Assembly (NCBI GenBank): GCA_014843695.1
Contig: CM026397.1
Coordinates: 51,091,611 to 51,155,610, forward strand
Length of the DNA stretch: 64,000 bases
From: Archivesica marissinica
Taxonomy: Eukaryota; Mollusca; Bivalvia; Venerida; Vesicomyidae
Direction of reading: 5' to 3'
The notes under the pieces are model-generated. The model was not told the DNA's origin and ran no database searches. It saw nothing but the letters and a program-made list of their open reading frames with translations. Below, piece by piece: positions 1 to 10,936 of this stretch. The translations under genes were made by a program, and so were the position numbers. Numbering within the stretch: position 1 is the first letter of the stretch; every line of letters begins with the position of its first letter.

Positions 1-147
1 ATTTGTTCTTATATTAGAAAAACATTGTATAATTAACGATATATTCCTATTCAACCCGAGTGTCACACTTTCTCAAATAGTTGCAAACCGTCCAATTGAT
101 GCGGCAGGTTAACCGTTATCGTTATATTTCAGAAGAGACCAGCAACC

Positions 148-3100
148 ATGAAGCTCTTTCTCGTAGGATTGTTGTGTGTGTTTAGCGTGGCCATTGTTGC
201 CGCCGCCTACATGCCAATGTATTCTGGTGGCATGCAGCAATACGGTGGTATGTATATCTTTTTTATTTCTCATAAATATGTTACACATGACGACGATGGT
301 GAAGATAATGAAGATGATGGTGATGATGACGACGATGTTGAAGAAGCAACGCATTTTCTATCTTAATAAATAGATCAATTTATTAACGAATCCTGTATGA
401 ATACGTATATGTGCCAATTAGTTTACACAGTAGTAGTTTTTATCTATGAAAATGATGTGTACATTAGATTATTTGTTCACATTTTAATGTGGACTATGTA
501 AACACTGCTAACCCACCCATCATTGACCTGTTCAGAAGTTCAGATTTATGCACTTTTTCACGTGCTGTCAGAACCTTAAATATCAGAATTAAAAACTATA
601 TTGTTAGTGTCATGAATGGCGACACATGTTTCACGTATTGCAAACTGCTAGATTGTCTCGGCGGCACATGTTTCACGTATAGCTGCTAGATCGTCTCGGC
701 GACACATGTTTCACGTATTGTAAGCTGCTAGATTGTCTCGGCGACACATGTTTCACGTATTGTAAGCTGCTAGATTGTCTCGGCGGCACATGTTTCACGT
801 ATAGCTGCTAGATTGTCTCGGTGACACATGTTTCACGTATTGTAAGCTGCTAGATTGTCTCGGCGGCACATGTTTCACGTATAGCTGCTAGATCGTCTCG
901 GCGGCACATGTTTCACCTATTGTAAGCTGCTAGATTGTCTCGGCGGCACATGTTTCACGTATTGTAAGCTGCTAGATTGTCTCGGCGGCACATGTTTCAC
1001 GTATTGTAAGCTGCTAGATTGTCTCGGCGGCACATGTTTCACGTATTGTAAGCTGCTAGATTGTCTCTTATTATTCTCATTTGTAAAGACTGTTTAGTGA
1101 GTGTTCGGGGTTCAGTATTACATATTTACTACGTCATTACGTGTCCGTTATTTCAGGCGGTTACGGGTATGGCAGAGGAGTTGGTAGTGGTGGAATCTTT
1201 GGAGTAATCATTTACTGTAAGTATTTAGTAATGAAATACATTTGAACAGATCATGTTTGATATTAGGTTGCCGTATAGAAGGCAGCATTGCTACAGACTC
1301 GCAACCTCTTCATAATGTTCATAGTTCAAAGAACAACAACAACCACAAAAACAACCTGTATTGACCAGTGTGTCATTGCAACAATAGACATATAATAAAC
1401 TATTATTAATAACAGTTGCTATTATACAACTGTAATCGTTGCAAAATAAGTATTACACAAGTTTTGCAGTTAGGACATCCTTCCTTTTAAGCATTTTTAA
1501 TGCAGTGCCTACTTGAACATTGTTGAAAAATATATAATGTTATTTTGACTAGGTTAATATTTTTGTCATTGTGCTACATTCGTAGCTCCAATTCTACGAA
1601 ACAACTCATACAAGCAATGAGGTTGACGTACGTACATCACATTTAGCATGTTTTATTAACCCATTCAACACCAAGTAACTGAAATGGACTGGTCCATGAT
1701 CAGTTTTTAGACCAATAAATTAATACGAAAATTACATTTGGACTAGTTCATTTATCAAAATGGGTAATTTTGTCTAAAATAGTAATATTACTGGCAAAAA
1801 GTGCAGATCCTGATGAGACGGCTCGTCACGAGCCGGCTCATCTGGATCTACACTTTTTGTAAGCCTATTTAGAGGTATGTGGTGTTGAAAGGGTTAATAT
1901 TGTTGGCATAACAATGTGGCACTCGCATACAGTGCATTTTCCATTTTTAGCAGGAATATATCTTTAAGGTTAACATGAATATGAGTACATGTAGCAAGCT
2001 TAAATTAAATGTTTAATATTAACATTATATTGGCTTACTATCGGAACAACTAAATTGTTATGTTTCTACTCGTATGAACGCTCTATAATTTTTAATTGCT
2101 AGGTTTCATTAACCAAGTGTCTTTCAATACAAACACATACACCATGGTGTAAATATACCCCAGTAAGGAAGGCACATTCCAAATTGAAGGGTTTCTGGTT
2201 TCACATTGAAGCGCACCATGTCGACGCATTGTTTCAAATTTAGCGTAATGAAGGGAAGTAAGTCATGCCTGAAGGGAAGTAAGTCATGTCTGAATTTTCG
2301 GCTTTGTCTTTTCAGTAGAGAGGTTAAATTATTTATTAAAATGATGTTGGCATACGGATTTTAATTGTTGCATTCTAATATTTGGTATTATACTTCATTA
2401 ACGACTCAATGCAAAATTCCCATAGGCAAACAGTAATTATTATTTAATATTCGTTCCCGACCAGTCAATATTTTTAATAATATTGACTGTCTTTGGCTAC
2501 TTGTCTGAATCAGTAAAACACTCATTGGTATATTGCTAAAACAAATCTCTTAATATGTAGACGCTTTGATGCAATGCATACATAAACGCTTCTAGATACG
2601 TAGAGATTATATAAATAGATTTACTGACACATTTACTGTCGAATCTTTTCTAATACTTGAACCTGACCTTGGTTCGGTATAGTAAAATAAATAGTGCATT
2701 CCTGATTGGGCAATATGAAAAATATCACCCATCGAAACATGAATATTGACCTCGGCTGACGCATCGGTTAATATTCAAGTTCTCGGTGTGATAAGTTTCA
2801 TATTGCCAACTCAGGAATGCAATATTTAAATAATGATTAGATACATAGAACAGAAAAATAGAGGGGAATAAAACCATGTGCTCTGACGTTTATGTTTATA
2901 TGGGTAAATATAACATAAAATCAAAGCATATTCCAAAACGACGGATTACCTGTTTCTTATTGTACAGTAACTTATGAGGATGGTATATTTATTTTCAGTG
3001 TTTGTTTTCATTCTGATCATCCAACTCTTGTTTGGTGGTCTATTTGGAAGCAGCAATGGCGGAAGTAGCTATAGCAAAAAATCTGGCGGAAGTACCTATA

Positions 3101-5822
3101 GCAAAAAATCTGGCGGAAGTACCTATAGCAAAAAATCTGGCGGAAGTAGCTATAGCAAAGATACCGGCGGCGGAAGCAGCTATGGTAAACATACCGATGA
3201 AAGCAGCCATGGTGGAGGCGGCCATGGTGGAGGCGGCCATGGTAAACATACCGGTGGAAGCAGCCGTGGTAGAAGTACAATAGGACGCGACTATGCATAT
3301 AACGATTACTCGGGCGGGGACTACGGATACAGCGGGTTCGACGGGTTCGACGGGTTCAACGGGTTCGACTTTAACAATCATAGACATCCTCATGGTGCTG
3401 ATTATTATACGAATTATGGATTTCCCCCCCAGGTATAATATTTAGTTTAATACTTATTTATTTCAGTATTTTTAATGAACATTTGGCATATAATTTAACA
3501 GCAGAAAGGGATTAGAACGAAAGAAAACTTATATAGTTCTTCTCGACATGTTAACATTTACTTCTGTACAGTGACCGCGATCTATACTTGTTTCACCATT
3601 CATGACAATAGCTTACATCATCATCGCTGTGTTAATTGAGATCTTTATTTTTATTTCTCTTTTCTGTTTTTGCAATGAATATTCTTCTGTAAGCATATTC
3701 CATAAACATTATTCATCTAACATACAGTTTCATAATAGCAGTACTTACATAATACATATCTATGTGAAGGACCGAATTTAATGTTGTTATAACGTGTGAT
3801 CCAACACATTTAAGTATGTATTTAATCCTTGTACCCTTGTTCATCCCCAAACAAATACTGCCGGATTCACCTCAAAACACATACTCCGCATGCACCCCAC
3901 ACACATACTCCCACATTCCCCCCAAACACAAGCCCCGCATTGACCCCCAAACACAAACCCCGCATTGACCCCCAAACAAATACTCCCGCGTTCACCCCCA
4001 AACACATACTCCAGCATTCACCCCAAACACATTCTCCCGCATTCACCCCAACACATACTTCCGCATTCACCTCAAACACATACACCCGCATTCACCCCAA
4101 ACACATACTCCCGCATTCACCCCCAAACACATACTCCCGCATTCACCCCAAACACATACTCCGCATTCACCCCAAACACATACACCCGCATTCACCCCAA
4201 ACACATACTACCGCATTCACCCCAACATACTCCGCATATACCCCCAAACACATACTCCCGCATTCACCCCCAAACACATACTCCGCATCCCCCCCAAACA
4301 CATACACCCGCATTCACCCAAACACATACTACCGCATTCACCCCAACACATACTCGCATATACCCCCAAACACATACTCCCGCATTCACCCCAAAACACA
4401 TACTCACGTATTACACCCCAAACACATACTCCCACATTCACCCCCAAACACATACTCCCGCATTCACCCCCAAACACATACTCCCGCATTCACCCCCAAA
4501 CACATACTCCCGCATACACCCCAAACACATACTCCCGCATTCACCCCCAAACACATACTCCCGCATTCACCCCAAACACATACTCCCGCATTCACCCCCA
4601 AACACATACTCCCGCATTCACCCCAAACACATACTCCGCATTCACCCCAAACACATACTCCCGCATTCATCCCCAAACACATACTCCCGCATTCACCCCC
4701 AAACACATACTCCCGCATTCCCAAAACTACTCCCGCATTCACCCCCAAACACATACTCCCGCATTCACCCCCAAAACATACACCCGCATTCACACCAAAC
4801 ACATACTCCCGCATTCACCCCAAACACATACTCCCGCATTCACCCCAAACACATACTCCCGCATTCACCCCCACACACATACACCCGCATTCACCCCAAA
4901 ACACATACTCCCGCATTCACCCCCAAACACATACTCCCGCATTCACCCCCAAACACATACTCCCGCATTCACCCCCAAACACATACGCCCGCATTCACCC
5001 CAAGCACATACTCCCGCATTCACCCCCAAACACATACTCCCGCATTCACCATCAATACAAGCATAAGTAAGTAGAGCAGTGGGCAGGAACGCCGACAACG
5101 ATACAATCTTTAATTAATATACTTCAGTTGGTTGTTCTGTCAAAATAAGTAAGAAAATATACTTATTATAATATACGCAGAGCAGCTGTTTACGATGAAC
5201 TAAATTGTATACATATAACATTTATTGACATCATTTTCAATAACAAAATATGTAAACAACGCCCAATGTACCATCATGAAAATAACTGTCACATGCATTA
5301 TACAGGTAAATATCATTGTGTGCTCTCTATCTGCAAGAGTCATTCATATTTACTCCGATGTTCGAACTCAAAACTTTCGATCGTCCGCCAATCTCCATCT
5401 TTACCTTATGAAGCCAAATACTGAACTTTTTAGACATTTTGTCTTATATTCAGGGTCACACTTGTGCAATTCCCTCCCTCATAGCACCAAAACAGCACAC
5501 TCTGTTCCACACTTCAAAGCTTTATATTCCAGGTGGTACAAAGAACAGACAGTTAACCTAATACACTGATAATTTAAAATTATGCATGTATATAAGTATT
5601 AGTTCTTGCAGCTTATATCTTATTTCCTATGAAAGTTTTACTGGTCATTGTTTACATGTTTCATTATGCTATTTGATGTTTCAATTTGTTGAGGGGCTCA
5701 TGGTAGATTGACTTAATTGTTCAAATGAGTTCTCTCTTTATTATTATTATTATTGTGTGCATAAAGACTCATCTACTCATGTGCTTAATACAATATTTTA
5801 TTATATATTCTAGGACTACTAA
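148..5822 (+). CDS. Small secreted/membrane Gly-Ser-Tyr-rich protein, copy 1 (4 exons)
   Basis: I do not recognise this family. Inferred coding exons are 148-247, 1157-1216, 2999-3432 and 5814-5822 (stop TAA 5820-5822), predicting 200 residues. Every junction is GT/AG (donors GTATGT, GTAAGT, GTATAA; acceptors TTTCAG, TTTCAG, TTCTAG) and the phases 1, 1 and 0 agree with the paralogue at 28,717. Residues 1-20 are a clear signal peptide (MKLFLVGLLCVFSV...), followed by a Met/Tyr/Gly stretch and a Gly-Tyr-Arg exon. A strongly hydrophobic segment (about residues 47-64, IIYLFVFILIIQLLF) spans the exon 2/3 junction and could be a membrane helix. Exon 3 encodes about four GGS(S/T)YSKKS-type repeats, then His/Gly repeats (HGGGG), FDGFDGF and an Asp/Tyr/His tail. 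Composition suggests a structural extracellular product such as shell matrix or byssus; that is inference only. An acceptor-like TTTCAG at about 127-132, 15 bases before the ATG, suggests an upstream non-coding exon. Confidence 0.72.
290..345 (+). repeat. Short (GAT/GAC)n tract in intron 1 of copy 1
   Basis: Trinucleotide-rich stretch just after the exon 1 donor. The corresponding place in copy 2 (28,857-29,022) is a much longer (GAT)n run. Apparent Asp-rich ORFs here are repeat translations. Confidence 0.7.
618..1067 (+). repeat. 36/42-bp minisatellite in intron 1 (copy 1)
   Basis: About 11 head-to-tail units built on 'cacatgtttcacgtattg' plus 'taagctgctagattgtctc'. A shorter 36-bp variant lacks 6 bases ('cacgtatagctg'). 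Copy 2 has a single diverged unit near 35,131-35,162, so the expansion is specific to copy 1. Confidence 0.9.
1656..1897. mobile_element. TTAA MITE, family A (piggyBac-type, non-autonomous)
   Basis: Bounded by TTAA at both ends, with terminal inverted repeats TTAACCCATTCAACACCA / TGGTGTTGAAAGGGTTAA. The centre is a palindrome around 'gagacggctcgt' / 'cacgagccggctc'. There is no coding capacity. A second copy in the opposite orientation is at 24,220-24,463. A TTAA target is the known hallmark of piggyBac-superfamily elements. Confidence 0.8.
2696..2820. mobile_element. 125-bp palindromic MITE in intron 2, copy 1
   Basis: Arms of about 55 bases, gcattcctgattgggcaata... and ...tattgccaactcaggaatgc, form an imperfect inverted repeat. 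It is retained at the same intronic position in copy 2 (36,278-36,402), so it predates the duplication. Confidence 0.65.
3848..5052 (+). repeat. 26-bp minisatellite in intron 3 (copy 1)
   Basis: More than 45 units of about 24-26 bp of the type 'acacatactcccgcattcac' plus a C/A run, with small length differences that keep long frames open. No counterpart exists in copy 2 (36,841-37,200). The PHSPPNTYSRIH-like ORFs on this strand and their complements are repeat translations, not genes. Confidence 0.93.
5225..5775 (+). mobile_element. LINE 3' end (CR1/Jockey-like), in intron 3 of copy 1
   Basis: The reading frame through about 5,569 ends in a typical non-LTR C-terminus (LFRHFVLYSGSHLCNSLP, then HFKALYSRWY). 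It is followed by a 3' UTR (ttgttgaggggctcatggta...) and a terminal (ATT)n tail at about 5,740. It is 5' truncated and non-functional. The same fragment lies in copy 2 at about 37,230-37,795, so insertion preceded the duplication. Confidence 0.75.
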
Positions 5823-5867
5823 TAATAACCTTGCTGTATCATCGAAGGTAAGCATTTTGTTTTGTGG

Positions 5868-6301
5868 CTCTTCAACTTCATCAGCTCTTTCCTCTTCAAC
5901 TTCGTTTTCTGGTCTCTGTTTTCCCGCTTCAACATCGTCAGCTCTTTTCGCTTCAACGCCGTGCTTAATGGAGATAATCTCAATAAGCTTTAAACTTTCG
6001 ATTAAATCCATTTTCATACTGTATACAACAGATATGTACTGTACATTATGAATGAATAAATATGTTTAAACCAACGTCGTGTTCATGTCTCTCCGCTGTT
6101 TTTTCCCGCTTCCACTTCATGATCTGGTCTCTGATTTTCTGCTTCAACTTCGTGTTTTGGTCTCTAATTTTCCGCGTCAACTTCGTATTCTGGTCTCTGA
6201 TTTTCTGCTTCAACTTCGTGTTCTGGTTTCTGTTTTTCCGTTTCAACTTCGTGTTCTGGTCTCTGTTTTACCGCTTCAACTTCGTGTTGTCGTCTCTGAT
6301 T
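5868..6301 (+). repeat. About 33-bp tandem repeat tract downstream of exon 4, copy 1
   Basis: Degenerate units of 'tcaacttcgtgttctggtct' plus 'ctgttttccgct', about a dozen copies. A shorter version is at 38,010-38,130 in copy 2. The reverse strand reads as a charged Lys/Gln/Arg coiled-coil-like peptide (KLKQKIRDQN), which I attribute to the repeat. Confidence 0.75.
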
Positions 6302-6389
6302 TAGTATAGCGGGTGCACTCACCGCCTTACAGGTTCTTGCCAAGGGATATCTATTAATTCCAGCTGCCTATGTTTGTTTATTTGTGTGA

Positions 6390-6605
6390 TCTGACAATGC
6401 AGCTACATTGTATTAGTGGTTGATGAGGGATGACATCTGAACAGTATTTTATGCACGGACGAGAACCCGGATAGAACCAATGATCTTCTGCAAGCAAAGC
6501 TGGATAACTTCATCACATGAAATAATTCGATACCACAGTGGGATTCGAACCTACAGCGGTGAGGGGCTAGATATTTGAAGGCAACGACATAAAGCACTCG
6601 GCCAC
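6390..6605 (-). mobile_element. tRNA-derived SINE, third family
   Basis: On the minus strand it starts with an A-box-like GTGGCCGAGTGCTTTATG and a B-box GGTTCGAATCCCA, 45-50 bases apart, as in a Leu/Ser-type tRNA. A conserved body follows (ttcatgtgatgaag..., gggttctcgt). Related copies are at 8,085-8,245 and 39,785-39,990. Confidence 0.6.
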
Positions 6606-6608
6606 GCA

Positions 6609-6738
6609 GTGTTTATTATGCACTGTAATGTAATTGTTTATTATGCACTGTAATGTAATTGTTTTATGCACTGTAATGTAATTGTTTATTATGCACTGTA
6701 ATGTAATTGTTTATTATGCACTGTAATGTAATTGTTAA
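6609..6738 (+). repeat. 25-bp tandem repeat
   Basis: Five units of 'tttattatgcactgtaatgt' plus 'aattg', directly abutting the SINE at 6,390-6,605. Confidence 0.85.
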
Positions 6739-8084
6739 TCACTTACTTGGTGTGATGCTTGTTTCAACACATTTCTTTTAGCAGTGTCCGCTTGTAACTT
6801 TTAAAGTACGCCGTGACAATAGTCCGTAGACTTACCATGATAATCCTGGCGTCGGCGGAGTCAAGTTAGTGTCTGCGGATGTTGGAACAACTGTTTTGCG
6901 GCTTTGTTTTGCGCATCCAGCTTAATGTATCTTCCTAAAACGTATCATCTGTCACGCATCCATGTGTGAATAAAATTTAATCTGATCCAATATGGCCGAG
7001 ATCTATTTATAGCACATGTCTTGCATTATTAATTGCTAGGCATCGGCCTAGCCTGCCATATCACACCCCAACGCATTGGTATTAAAACCAACGTACATTT
7101 GTTCTTTTTATCACATGCTTTAAATGCGTCAGAATGCAGCTGCTATGACAACTACTTTCATAGTTTTCATGGGAGGGCGGCTACCATTGGACACATTTGA
7201 GTAACACTGAATAGATATTTGTGTATGTCCAGCTACGCCCGTTGGCTGTGGGCAGTTGAGAAATATGACTATATCTATCTACATGTGTTTATGCGTTAAA
7301 TGTTAAATATTACGCATGTATTTATTTCGGTATGTTTTGTTAATTGGATTTAGCAAATGGGGGTCTTATATTATGGAAACATTAAAGACATTTTTACACA
7401 CATATCATAATTAAATGTCGCGCTAATAGCTTATTAGAAACTCCATCTATTATTGGAGGAGGAAGACAACGGGAGCCCCTCCGAGCAATATTTCAGGCAT
7501 GGACGTGCACCAGGCTAGAACCACCGACTTACCACAAGTCAGTTATATAGTCAGTGTAATATGAACACTCTCTGGGGACAATATCATGAAATATATATAC
7601 CCATAATTTATTACAAACAAATTGAAATCTTGCGATAATGTGTTGAATAAATAATGACACGCACTGCTGGTATGTTCGTCATTTATTGCTTGGAGGATAG
7701 TACAAGATAAGAGGATAGTGCAAGATAAAGGGGATAGTGCAAGATACAGAGGACACTCTAATTCCAGAATCAACATTGATTCTATTAACATTTGTTGTGG
7801 TCAGAGGAGGGCTCGGTCCTGCAACCCTTGGGTTCGCCAGGTTATATATGCACACCTCTTTATATTGCAGGACCTGTGTGCATAGTCAGCCATTATATAC
7901 TAAAGACCAAACTGACTGGTGCAACAAGACGATCCGACGAATCTGCTATGTAATAACAATGTTGCATAATATTGTTTATATACCTGAAATATATATATAG
8001 CACAGCATCATACTGTGTGTGTTTGTTTGTGTTTAAAGACGCTTTAACACCACAGGTCATATAGCGACTCTCCAGCTATACTTG

Positions 8085-8245
8085 GTAGGGCAAGACGTCG
8101 GGTAGCCCCTTCGTTCATTATCTCAGGTACGCACGAGAACCCGGGTAGGACCATCGACATTTTTAAGCCAACTTAATCACATGAAATAATTCGATGGCCC
8201 GGTGGGATTCGAACTAACCGCGGTGAGTGGCAAGTTATTTGAAGG
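8085..8245 (-). mobile_element. tRNA-derived SINE, third family (copy-1 tail)
   Basis: B-box GGTTCG..CCCA-type sequence (ggtgggattcgaacta on the plus strand) and the shared body (agaacccgggtaggaccatcg). It is the paralogue of 39,785-39,990 within the segmental duplication. Confidence 0.55.
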
Positions 8246-8647
8246 CAACGAATAGACAAGATCAATTGGATGACATTAAGATGGGGGTGTGACTGTACAG
8301 CGCGCAGAGTTCAGCTGTGATAAAGTAGTAAATGTACATGATAGAGCCAGATAGTGTGTGTGCTGCCATGGCTCTATAACAGACTAAAGTAGAGAATAGT
8401 ACCCGGAGAGGTGCAACCCCCAAACTGATATTTGACACAAGGACAAATGATTGATTTCATATGTGACATTGAAAGTTCAACCTCAAGGTCAGGGAGTATA
8501 GCTTATTGCAAAGGGCATATGAGGTTTCCGGTACTCCATTGAAACTATATGCATATCGTCCTTCGTTTTCGAGTTACCAGCATGCATATTTTGTATTCTA
8601 ACACGACCCAGCTAATAACATACACACGTGTAGAGTAAAACAATCTC

Positions 8648-8933
8648 GGGTTATTCTGCGATATACCTACCTTGAACTATGCTGCACGCGCACCGTGTTT
8701 TGGCTACGTCATTTATACAATGCGTGTAAAGTTTTATGAATGAAAGTCACGTGATGTTTGTAAAAAATACCGTTGGAATTCACGGAAGTGAGCTATTTTT
8801 AGAATACGCGGGAGGAAATTTCGAAAACCAAATGCAGCGGTGTTTGAAGAAAATACTCCTTGTTATTATTAGAAGTAAGTCGTGTTAGAATCGAAATAAT
8901 AAGTATCAACCGTGGTATATCGCAGAATAACCC
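8648..8933. mobile_element. MITE with perfect 20-bp TIRs
   Basis: Left end gggttattctgcgatatacc (8648-8667) is the exact reverse complement of the right end (8914-8933). The interior of about 245 bp shows no gene. Target-site duplication is unclear (at most TC/TC). Confidence 0.65.
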
Positions 8934-8948
8934 TCGTTTGTCGTTCTT

Positions 8949-9000
8949 ATGCGTAGAAATATATCACTCAGGCCTTCTTCGTGATATATTTCTACGCATA
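8949..9000. repeat. Perfect 20-bp inverted repeat (hairpin)
   Basis: tatgcgtagaaatatatcac at 8949-8968 and its exact reverse complement at 8981-9000, with a 12-base spacer. It lies 16 bases from the MITE at 8,648-8,933. Confidence 0.8.
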
Positions 9001-9099
9001 TTATTGCAACTGCAGAAATACAATTCGTAAATATCTGTCTTAAATAACATTGCATTGGATATAACACAGACATAGCTGACTTATAGTATTAGTGCATTT

Positions 9100-9600
9100 G
9101 CACCGCCCACTGCACTGGGATTTACATGTTATCAATTCTTGACAACTCTTTGAAGCATCTGGAAGCGTACTTCAGTGTCGTATCCAGTTGTTGTGTATCC
9201 CCACTCGGATGGTACATGCTGGACAAGTGCACGATCAATACATCAGAACAACACGTCATCAGTAACTTAAGTACTGACGATAATCTCTTGATTTCATGCA
9301 TAGAATTCCATATGTTGAAATCCCACTTCCTACGAACGCCATTTAATGCCGAGACCATTTCAAAGCTGGAGATAACATGGAAGAGTAGGAGTCCCCAGGA
9401 TGCATCATGACCGAGCTTGTCAGATATTTCGTGCATGGGTATCTGAAGCTGTAAATAATATCAGCACAGCAATGACTAACACCACAACGTCGGTGTTAGT
9501 AGCCTATATAGGTACTCTATTGCAACCCGTATTGAAAGAATGTACTGCATGGAGCAGTGTATTGGACGTCTGGACAGGGTGATTCGCCATGGCTCTACTG
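9100..9600 (-). pseudogene. Decayed XPG-like transposon gene, C-terminal part
   Basis: The minus-strand frame 9,436-9,122 reads FHVISSFEMVSALNGVRRK, then FNIWNSMHEI and, near the end, FKELSRIDNM. This matches the layout of the nuclease core in the element at 59-63 kb (FYVFSGEDCTSAFKGKGK) and of related multi-copy metazoan proteins I recall (FHALTGCDTVSAF...GKGK, then RSIDNIPPT). The catalytic-type Asp is lost. Stops and frameshifts surround it, and a SINE (9,690-9,976) separates it from the upstream relic at 10,175-10,758. Confidence 0.45.
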
Positions 9601-9689
9601 TCTTCAATGTCTCAATATAATCTAGCTATATCAAGGAGACGCCACTTTCCATCGCTTGAGTATCTCTGGGCTTTCAGTAATCCCTATCA

Positions 9690-9976
9690 GTGTGTGTGTT
9701 TTACGTTTATTTATCATCGCTACCGGTTGTCCATATGAGCGATGTCTCCATAAGAGATTAGTAATTTTAGATTTTTGGAGGATAGCGCAATGATACTGAC
9801 AGAGACCCATTCCAGAGTCTCCTCTGGTTCTTTTACGTGCACGGTGTAAAGCACCGACACGAGATCTCGGTTTAATGTCCCATCTGAAATACTGATTTTA
9901 TTAGGGTCAGTCGGGGGATCGAACCTGCGATCCTTGGATTACCAGGCCCACATGATAACCACTGACTCTAGATCCC
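9690..9976 (-). mobile_element. tRNA-Thr-like SINE
   Basis: Reverse strand carries a tRNA-like head with B-box (ggatcgaacctgcgatcc on plus) and an anticodon-stem-like ggattaccag. A shared tail follows: tcccatctgaa, agagtctcctctggttctttt, and an end in 'taccggttgtccatatgag' and 'cgtttatttat'. Other copies are at 26,200, 35,588, 45,826, 46,728 and 51,218. Confidence 0.7.
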
Positions 9977-10174
9977 TATCAACCCACCATCACCTTTTAT
10001 AACGGCATTTATATCGAGAGCAATTGTTGCACATCGGTGCTTCGATTGACATTCCATATAGTGCTGTTATGCTGGTGGTCTTGGGTCAATTGAGAAGTGT
10101 TGTGCAATGAATACAAACCATGAAACGGATTCGTGTTGACCTATTGTTGTCGTTCCAAGGTTGTCGTCAACATG

Positions 10175-10758
10175 CTAAAACCATTTGGTCTGCGCTGTCA
10201 CAAGACCTAATTCACATTGAGTAGTTGGATGATGCTCACAGTAATACACTAACACCACAGCATCCTTGTCTATGGCATTTACAGCATTGGCGACTAATAG
10301 CTGTGTTATCGAAGAGACAGATCCAGGCACAATTGTATCGCTCTCAGTTTCATGTGAGATATCTCGACCAGTGAGATTCATAGACACTAAAGTGAATAAT
10401 GACACAGGTAACTGATCATATTTGATGTCGGTAAGTGTCAAGGGAACTCTGAAACTAGCACCAAAATACCGTTATGCATTATGTTAGCAACTCTCATTAA
10501 TCATGTCATCATGTGGCAAGAAGTGTCTTTTCCACTTGCAGTGATAGGCGATAACACATGTTTACCATTCCTATATGCTTGTACAGATGGAAGAGTATCC
10601 TTCCAATGAGTGGACTTTATTATACTCGCAACATCAACATTTTGTTCTGAGAGACTGTTGGCATTTGGTTTAAACATATTTATTCGATAATAATGTACAT
10701 TACATATACATTGTATGCAAAACGAAAATGGATTAAATCGGAAGCTTAAAGCTGGCAT
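10175..10758 (-). pseudogene. Decayed XPG-like transposon gene, middle part
   Basis: Minus-strand frames 10,758-10,501 and 10,441-10,175 contain QLPVSLFTLVSMNLTG and SSITQLLVANAVNA. These resemble a segment (SLLALVSMILxGP...ISQLLxxN) found upstream of the nuclease core in a related metazoan multi-copy family. The evidence is recall-based and the copy is degenerate. The order on the minus strand (10.7 to 9.1 kb) is consistent with one relic interrupted by the SINE at 9,690. Confidence 0.35.
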
Positions 10759-10759
10759 T

Positions 10760-10890
10760 TCGTTTGCATATAATAATAATAATAAGAATAATAATAAAGA
10801 AGAAGAATAATAAAGACTTTATTTAACGAGATAACTCATTTGAACAATTAAATCAATCTACGACGAGGCCCTCAACAAATTAAAACATGA
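10760..10890 (-). mobile_element. LINE 3' tail, inverted
   Basis: Reverse complement of the 3' UTR seen at 5,640-5,775: (AAT)n, then aaagactttatttaacgag, then acgaggccctcaacaaat. It forms the left edge of the 20-bp satellite. Confidence 0.7.
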
Positions 10891-10936
10891 AATACATCAC
10901 TGGTATTGCACAGCCTTATGTTTACGATCACTCTCA

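Larger units (their letters stand above)
80..8345. repeat. Segmental duplication, copy 1
   Basis: Collinear with about 28,655-40,200. Shared blocks, in order, are: the 5' leader and exon 1 of the small Gly-rich gene, exon 2, a 125-bp palindromic element, exon 3, a LINE 3' end, exon 4, a 33-bp repeat tract, and a SINE-rich tail ending near 'gcgcgcag...agctgtgataaag'. Compared with copy 2, this copy has extra sequence at about 1,566-2,629 (including a TTAA MITE), an expanded minisatellite at 618-1,067 and another at 3,848-5,052. It lacks the LINE block of copy 2. The left limit is uncertain because the window begins nearby. Confidence 0.85.

Noticed and set aside
3829..5074. 413- and 369-codon Pro/His/Thr-rich ORFs
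   Set aside because: They are direct translations of the 26-bp tandem array, open in several frames; no start context or conservation in the paralogous intron.
5769..6246. Charged coiled-coil protein on the minus strand
   Set aside because: Lies in the 33-bp tandem tract next to exon 4; the repeat is much shorter and disrupted in copy 2.
9126..9582. Plus-strand ORFs at 9,126 and 9,400
   Set aside because: The antisense frame carries the recognisable relic motifs; the plus frames show none.
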